From positions 1-10,444 of the forward strand of contig CAJTLX010000076.1 of NCBI GenBank assembly GCA_910577165.1: a stretch of 10,444 nucleotides of DNA, in the 5' to 3' direction. Position numbers and translations under genes: made by a program. A model generated the notes under the pieces. That model searched no databases. It was not told the origin of the DNA and saw only the letters and a list, made by a program, of their open reading frames with translations. Within the stretch, counting starts at the first letter, position 1. Every line of letters begins with the position of its first letter. Source of the stretch: an uncultured Lachnospiraceae bacterium. GTDB taxonomy: Bacteria > Bacillota > Clostridia > Lachnospirales > Lachnospiraceae. Shown here one piece after another: positions 6,956 through 10,444 of the stretch.

Positions 6956-7624
6956 TCAATACAACCTTGCAATCTGCTGATATACAAAATCCGGCTCTGT
7001 CCGCACAAAAATATTTTTTGGAACATCTTGTCCCTGCGCATAAAATATATTGTAAATATGAAGCTCATAGTACCATGTCCCCAGATCGTAATCCACTCTG
7101 CGCTCATTCCAGACAATTCGCCCGTATTGATTTTTTTTCAGCAGGAAAGCCGTTTCATTTAAATTATTTTTCTGATACAGACGGGAATCCGGATTCAGAA
7201 AATCCCGGTTATGTCCGCTGCGAAATGGTACTCCACTGCGCTGCTCATCATAGAAAAAAACAATATCGAACATATTATCTTTTGGATAAATAGATAAATT
7301 TGTTAAGTTAAGCGCGTCAGCGGAAGAGTAATTTTGATACTGATGTTTTTTTATCCACGCGATCCGCTTTTCTATCTCCCTCTTTGTTCTCTCCTCTGTA
7401 AACCCAATTTTGGGCAGAGTTTTTTCCGAAAAATAATATTCTGCCTGAACAAAGTCCATAATCTCCGTCCCTTCCTGATAAAAGTTAAGATTCTGGACTG
7501 TTGCCTCCCCTAAGGGATGTTCTCCAATCGGATAGGCTAGAGGAAACTGACGGCGCACATTTTCTCCCTTTGCCCCGCGCTCGTTTTTATCCCAACTAAG
7601 ACAGATATTTTGAATCAATAACAT
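6956..7624 (-). CDS. Protein of unknown function (222 aa)
   Basis: I do not recognise this family. It has no signal peptide or membrane helix and is rich in Tyr, Phe, Asn, Arg and Lys. The C-terminal half carries aromatic, strand-like stretches (YDLGTWYYELHIYNIFYA, then EPDFVYQQIARLY). The start is ATG 7622-7624, because GGAGGGGG (7633-7640) lies at a normal distance; an in-frame TTG at 7640-7642 lies inside that site and is rejected. It is monocistronic, convergent with galT, and visibly more A+T-rich than galT or gltD, which suggests accessory DNA. The intact reading frame and excellent ribosome binding site support a real gene. Confidence 0.75.
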   Translation of the reverse strand: MLLIQNICLSWDKNERGAKGENVRRQFPLAYPIGEHPLGEATVQNLNFYQEGTEIMDFVQAEYYFSEKTLPKIGFTEERTKREIEKRIAWIKKHQYQNYSSADALNLTNLSIYPKDNMFDIVFFYDEQRSGVPFRSGHNRDFLNPDSRLYQKNNLNETAFLLKKNQYGRIVWNERRVDYDLGTWYYELHIYNIFYAQGQDVPKNIFVRTEPDFVYQQIARLY

Positions 7625-7677
7625 AAAAGTTTCCCCCTCCAATTATATGAATTCACTATCATCCACTGTTATTTTTT

Positions 7678-7708
7678 ATAATATCTTATAATTTTCTCAT
7701 TTTGTCAA
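7678..7708 (-). promoter_or_regulatory. Possible promoter of the 222-aa gene
   Basis: A perfect -35 TTGACA (7703-7708) overlaps the last codons of the gene remnant upstream. The best -10 is TATTAT (7678-7683) at a 19-base spacing, which is long; other TA-rich hexamers in between fit less well. Position and direction suit the gene starting at 7624. Confidence 0.4.
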
Positions 7709-7849
7709 TTGGTCTAACTCCGTTATCCTCTCTTTTGTATTTGCAAGTAGCATATTTAACTGTTCACTGCTCAATACAGACTCCATACCAAAACTCCTAT
7801 AATACTCAGAATCATCAAAGTTTTCAATAATAAGTTGTTTCCTTTTAGC
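7697..7849 (-). pseudogene. C-terminal gene fragment, unknown family
   Basis: An open frame without a convincing start encodes about 50 residues with protein-like composition (KRKQLIIENFDDSEYY, then an amphipathic helix LNMLLANTKERITELDQL), ending at TGA 7697-7699. It continues the 7850-7944 piece in a different frame, so a frameshift or internal deletion probably joined or broke one gene here. No family is recognised. A short product from the internal ATG is possible but has no clear ribosome binding site. Confidence 0.45.
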
Positions 7850-7944
7850 TTTGTGGTGATAGACGCACCCGTATCTATAACTGCATCTAAATCGTGCTTA
7901 CGTTCTCCAAATTTTAGTTTAATATTTATTTTGTAACAATTCAC
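7850..7944 (-). pseudogene. N-terminal fragment of a retropepsin-like aspartyl protease
   Basis: From GTG 7942-7944 the frame encodes a short strand-rich segment, then LDAVIDTGASIT with Asp24. Hydrophobic-hydrophobic-D-T-G-A-S is the hallmark active-site motif of retropepsin-like aspartyl proteases, which have small bacterial members. Coding character is lost just after the motif: the frame runs to a TGA at 7771 through sequence that reads better in another frame. The start overlaps the stop of the preceding fragment as GTGA, the usual form of translational coupling, so this was probably the second gene of a small operon. Confidence 0.55.
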
Positions 7945-8186
7945 TCTTCATCATATTCTGTAATCAAGCAAACTCTCCTCTCTACAATAACAGTGAGCAT
8001 TTTTTTGGAAAGTAAAATCCATGTACAGTAACCAAGCGTCCCTTGTCATATCTGTCAATTATTTCACGCAACTTCTTATTATCGTCTTCCGTTATTGCCT
8101 CCGCCATAATACTAACAAAATTTCTGTTAGTATCGATATCGTATACAAGCGCATTCTCATAACAAGTTAACCCTCTGCGCCACTCT
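7941..8186 (-). pseudogene. Broken small gene, unknown family, truncated by repeat copy 3
   Basis: The frame reads GLTCYENALVYDIDTN, then ITEDDNKKLREIIDRY and GRLVTVHGFYFPK, ending at TAG 7982-7984 soon after a run of seven A residues (8000-8006, minus strand). Slipping one base in that run gives a continuation, MLTVIVERRVCLITEYDEE, to TGA 7941-7943, exactly overlapping the next fragment's GTG. That suggests the original gene was longer and lost its frame at the homopolymer. The 5' side runs without a stop into the repeat at 8187-8258, so no native start is visible. Confidence 0.55.
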
Positions 8187-8258
8187 GCAGAAGAAATTAT
8201 TCTCCCTACGGTCGAATGCGAATCAGCGCAGGTATAATATCTATCGATATTATACCAT
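8187..8258. repeat. Structured repeat, copy 3
   Basis: This copy matches copy 2 at all but two positions from the shared GCAG onward. The hairpin arms are at 8231-8240 and 8247-8256, with loop CTATCG, which again keeps the extra closing C-G pair. It lies about 8 kb from the other copies and directly abuts the gene fragment at 7941-8186. On the minus strand it is open in frame with that fragment and would supply an artificial N-terminus starting near 8269. Confidence 0.85.
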
Positions 8259-8386
8259 AACCTTAACAAATATTGAAGACCTTTTTTAGATCATGACTTT
8301 TTCTTCCTATTCTTCCTAAATCTCCGCGATCAAAATTGGTTCAATCGAATAAGATATGCCCTGATAATTACCAATATTTTCTAACT

Positions 8387-8437
8387 AAAACAAACCTCCC
8401 CATAACAGTTTTTGCAACTACAGGAAGGTCTGTTTTT
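8387..8437 (-). terminator. Terminator of the gltB-gltD operon
   Basis: Read leftward, AAACAGACCTTCC pairs with GGGGAGGTTTGTTT as a 13-bp stem with two G-U pairs and a loop of about 21 bases; T residues end the stem and follow it. It begins 24 bases after the gltD stop codon. The rest of 8259-8460 shows no gene. Confidence 0.7.
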
Positions 8438-8460
8438 TCTTAAATTTCTTTTACCATCTC

Positions 8461-9948
8461 TTATAAATTCGTATACCCCATCAAAAATTCATCAATTTCC
8501 CTTGCTGCAAGCCTTCCCTCTCTGATCGCCCAGACCACGAGGGACTGACCGCGCCGCATATCACCCGCCGAAAATACTTTTGGCACATTGGTCGCGTATC
8601 CTTCCGCCTTTGTATTTACATTTGTTCGTCCGTCTAGTTCCACTCCAAATGCATCTGCCACAAATTTTTGCGCACCTAAAAACCCTGCCGCAATAAGCAC
8701 TAATTCTGCCGCGATCTCGTACTCGCTGCCTATGACTTCCTCCATCGTGATGCGCCCGGTTTTCTCATCCTTCTTTGGCGAGAGCTTTACAGCCTTTACC
8801 TTGCAAAGTTTCCCGTCCTTATCCTTTATAAATTCCTTTACTGTTGTCTGGTAAACTCGCGGGTCCTGCCCAAAGAGAGCGATTGCCTCCTCCTGGCCGT
8901 AATCTGTTTTTAATACCTTAGGCCACTCCGGCCATGGGTTGTTTTCCGCGCGGCACTGCGGCGGCTTTGGCATCATTTCAAGCTGCACCACAGATTTCGC
9001 GCCCTGTCGTATCGCCGTGCCGACACAGTCATTGCCCGTATCCCCGCCGCCGATAATCAGCACATTCTTTCCCTTCGCATCAATATATTTCTTATCCACA
9101 AAATGAGAATCCAGCAGACTTTTTGTCATGGATCTCAGATAATCGACTGCAAAATAAATCCCTTTTGCGTCACGCCCCTCCGCTCTGATATCGCGCGGGT
9201 TCGCCGCGCCGCAGGCAAGAACTATGGCATCGTAATCCGAAAGCATCTTTTTCGCTGCCTTCACATCCTTCCCCACTTCCACACCCGTCTTAAATTCAAT
9301 CCCCTGCTCGCGCATCAACTTTACTCTGCGCTCCACCACCTGTTTTTCCAATTTCATATTTGGAATTCCGTACATCAAAAGCCCACCCACACGGTCATCC
9401 CGCTCAAAAACAGTCACATTATGCCCACGCTTATTAAGCTGATCCGCCGCGGCAAGGCCGCTCGGTCCCGAACCAATGATTGCCACACACTTTCTGGTGC
9501 GCACCTTTGGCGGGTTTGCAACAATTAAGCCCTGCTCATAGCCATATTCAATAATTCCCCGCTCATTCTCCTTTACCGTCACCGGTGCGCCGCCTAAATT
9601 GCAGGTGCAAGCCGCCTCGCAGAGTGCAGGACAGACCCTTGAAGTAAATTCCGGAAAATTGTTCGTCTTTAACAGGCGGTTTAATGCATGGTGCATATTT
9701 CCATTGTAAAGCAGATCATTCCACTCCGGCACCAAATTATTGAGCGGGCAACCCGAAGTCATCCCCGCAATTGTCATCCCTGACTGGCAGAATGGCACCC
9801 CACAGTCCATGCACCGCGCCGCCTGTTTTTTCCTCTCCTCCTCCGGTAGCTGCACATGGAACTCTTCAAAATTTTTGACACGCTCCTTTGGCGCGGTCGC
9901 CGCACTATCCTTCCTCTCATATTCCAAAAATCCCGTCGGTTTACCCAC
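8461..9948 (-). CDS. gltD: Glutamate synthase (NADPH), small subunit
   Basis: GltD passes electrons from NADPH through FAD and iron-sulfur clusters to the large subunit, which makes glutamate from glutamine and 2-oxoglutarate. Cysteines for two [4Fe-4S] clusters are seen at 46, 49, 54, 67 (CMDCGVPFC...C) and 106, 110, 114, 116 (CPALCEAACTC). The FAD-binding GSGPSG is at 159-164, the NADPH-binding GGGDTG at 300-305, and the C-terminal FAD contact AGDMRRGQS at 461-469. The 495-residue length is normal. GTG 9946-9948 is chosen as start because GGGGAG lies seven bases upstream and the family begins MGKPTGFLEYER. An in-frame ATG at 10015-10017 would add 23 atypical residues. The gene is downstream of gltB with a 143-base gap. 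Confidence 0.97.
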   Translation of the reverse strand: MGKPTGFLEYERKDSAATAPKERVKNFEEFHVQLPEEERKKQAARCMDCGVPFCQSGMTIAGMTSGCPLNNLVPEWNDLLYNGNMHHALNRLLKTNNFPEFTSRVCPALCEAACTCNLGGAPVTVKENERGIIEYGYEQGLIVANPPKVRTRKCVAIIGSGPSGLAAADQLNKRGHNVTVFERDDRVGGLLMYGIPNMKLEKQVVERRVKLMREQGIEFKTGVEVGKDVKAAKKMLSDYDAIVLACGAANPRDIRAEGRDAKGIYFAVDYLRSMTKSLLDSHFVDKKYIDAKGKNVLIIGGGDTGNDCVGTAIRQGAKSVVQLEMMPKPPQCRAENNPWPEWPKVLKTDYGQEEAIALFGQDPRVYQTTVKEFIKDKDGKLCKVKAVKLSPKKDEKTGRITMEEVIGSEYEIAAELVLIAAGFLGAQKFVADAFGVELDGRTNVNTKAEGYATNVPKVFSAGDMRRGQSLVVWAIREGRLAAREIDEFLMGYTNL

Positions 9949-10091
9949 AGCAATTCTCCCCTTTCCTGACTGTCCATAAAATATATCTCCTACCAAACTC
10001 ACACGCAGAGCAGCCATTGTATCCGCTCAGCAGAAAAAAAGTTAAAGCAAAACTTCCGCGTGAAAAGGAACACGCCCTCCATTCATCAGTC

Positions 10092-10444
10092 TTATGCCCT
10101 TTTCACACTGTTTGCATAGAACGCCTCAATCTGTGCCTGCTCATTGCTAAGTCCCTTCTCCTCCATCTGATAGATGGTCATCAGCATTCTGCGGTAATCG
10201 TGAGGAATAATCTTCTTAAATTTCGGCAAATGTTCCATAAAATTTTTAAGGATCTCCTCCGCTCGCCCTGAACCTGTACAGGCGGCATGCTCCGCGATCA
10301 TATCCTTTAATTCCATCACATCATATTTTTCTGTTACCGCCTCAAAGGAAACCAAAGACTTATTGATCTTTTTATACAAACTGGAATCCTCATCCAGCAC
10401 ATAGGCAATACCACCGCTCATACCTGCTGCGAAATTTTTTCCAA
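10092..10444 (-). CDS. gltB: Glutamate synthase large subunit, C-terminal end (partial)
   Basis: The gene enters from beyond the right edge, so only the last ~117 residues are present. GKNFAAGMSGGIAYVLDED is the highly conserved end of the glycine-rich beta-helix domain (GXGXG domain) of GltB. Residues after it (CTGSGRAEEILKNF, then FKKIIPHDYRRML) are also typical of the family C-terminus. GltB carries the glutaminase and FMN/[3Fe-4S] synthase domains, which lie outside the window. It is followed by gltD on the same strand. The 143-base gap between them is long for an operon and contains a short GCGTG/CACGC hairpin but no clear terminator. Confidence 0.95.
   Translation of the reverse strand, partial: GKNFAAGMSGGIAYVLDEDSSLYKKINKSLVSFEAVTEKYDVMELKDMIAEHAACTGSGRAEEILKNFMEHLPKFKKIIPHDYRRMLMTIYQMEEKGLSNEQAQIEAFYANSVKRA

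Noticed and set aside
9946..10017. Upstream in-frame ATG that would extend GltD by 23 residues
   Set aside because: GGGGAG at normal distance before GTG 9946-9948 and the family's MGKPTGFLEY start fit better; the extra residues have no counterpart in the family.

Overview
The window looks like chromosomal DNA of a low-to-moderate G+C Gram-positive bacterium, most likely a gut-type clostridium of the Lachnospiraceae. The reasons are strong AGGAGG-type ribosome binding sites, sigma-A-like promoters, a class II (Firmicutes-type) GalT, a GltB-GltD glutamate synthase pair of clostridial length, and an AgrC-like kinase. The family-level placement is inference.

Layout. Positions 1-181 hold two tandem copies of a structured repeat; a third copy lies at 8187-8258. 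Positions 245-3492, read leftward, hold a probable three-gene transcription unit: a 692-residue sensor histidine kinase with an extra C-terminal membrane helix and an exported RsiV-like (DUF3298-type) domain, then a two-helix membrane protein of unknown function, then a small acidic protein whose start overlaps the gene before it. No response regulator is nearby. Positions 3561-3653 form a gene-free patch of stem-loops and a heptamer repeat. Positions 3670-3972 hold tRNA-Pro(CGG) and tRNA-Thr(CGT), with their own promoter and terminator. fabH (leftward) and galT (rightward) then diverge from a 332-base intergenic region carrying a promoter for each.

Positions 6903-8258 are an AT-rich accessory stretch. 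It holds a strong hairpin between convergent genes, an unrecognised 222-residue protein, and decayed gene pieces (one with an aspartyl-protease DTGAS motif) that abut the third repeat copy. The window ends with the leftward gltB-gltD operon, of which only the 3' end of gltB is present.

How the parts work together. gltB/gltD make glutamate from glutamine and 2-oxoglutarate, fabH starts fatty-acid synthesis, and galT runs the Leloir step of galactose use. These are ordinary housekeeping genes and are visibly richer in G+C than the accessory stretches. The most unusual item is the kinase: the RsiV-type domain is known as the lysozyme-binding part of an anti-sigma factor, and here it sits outside the cell at the far end of a histidine kinase. 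That arrangement suggests a receptor for lysozyme or another envelope signal, but the ligand is untested.
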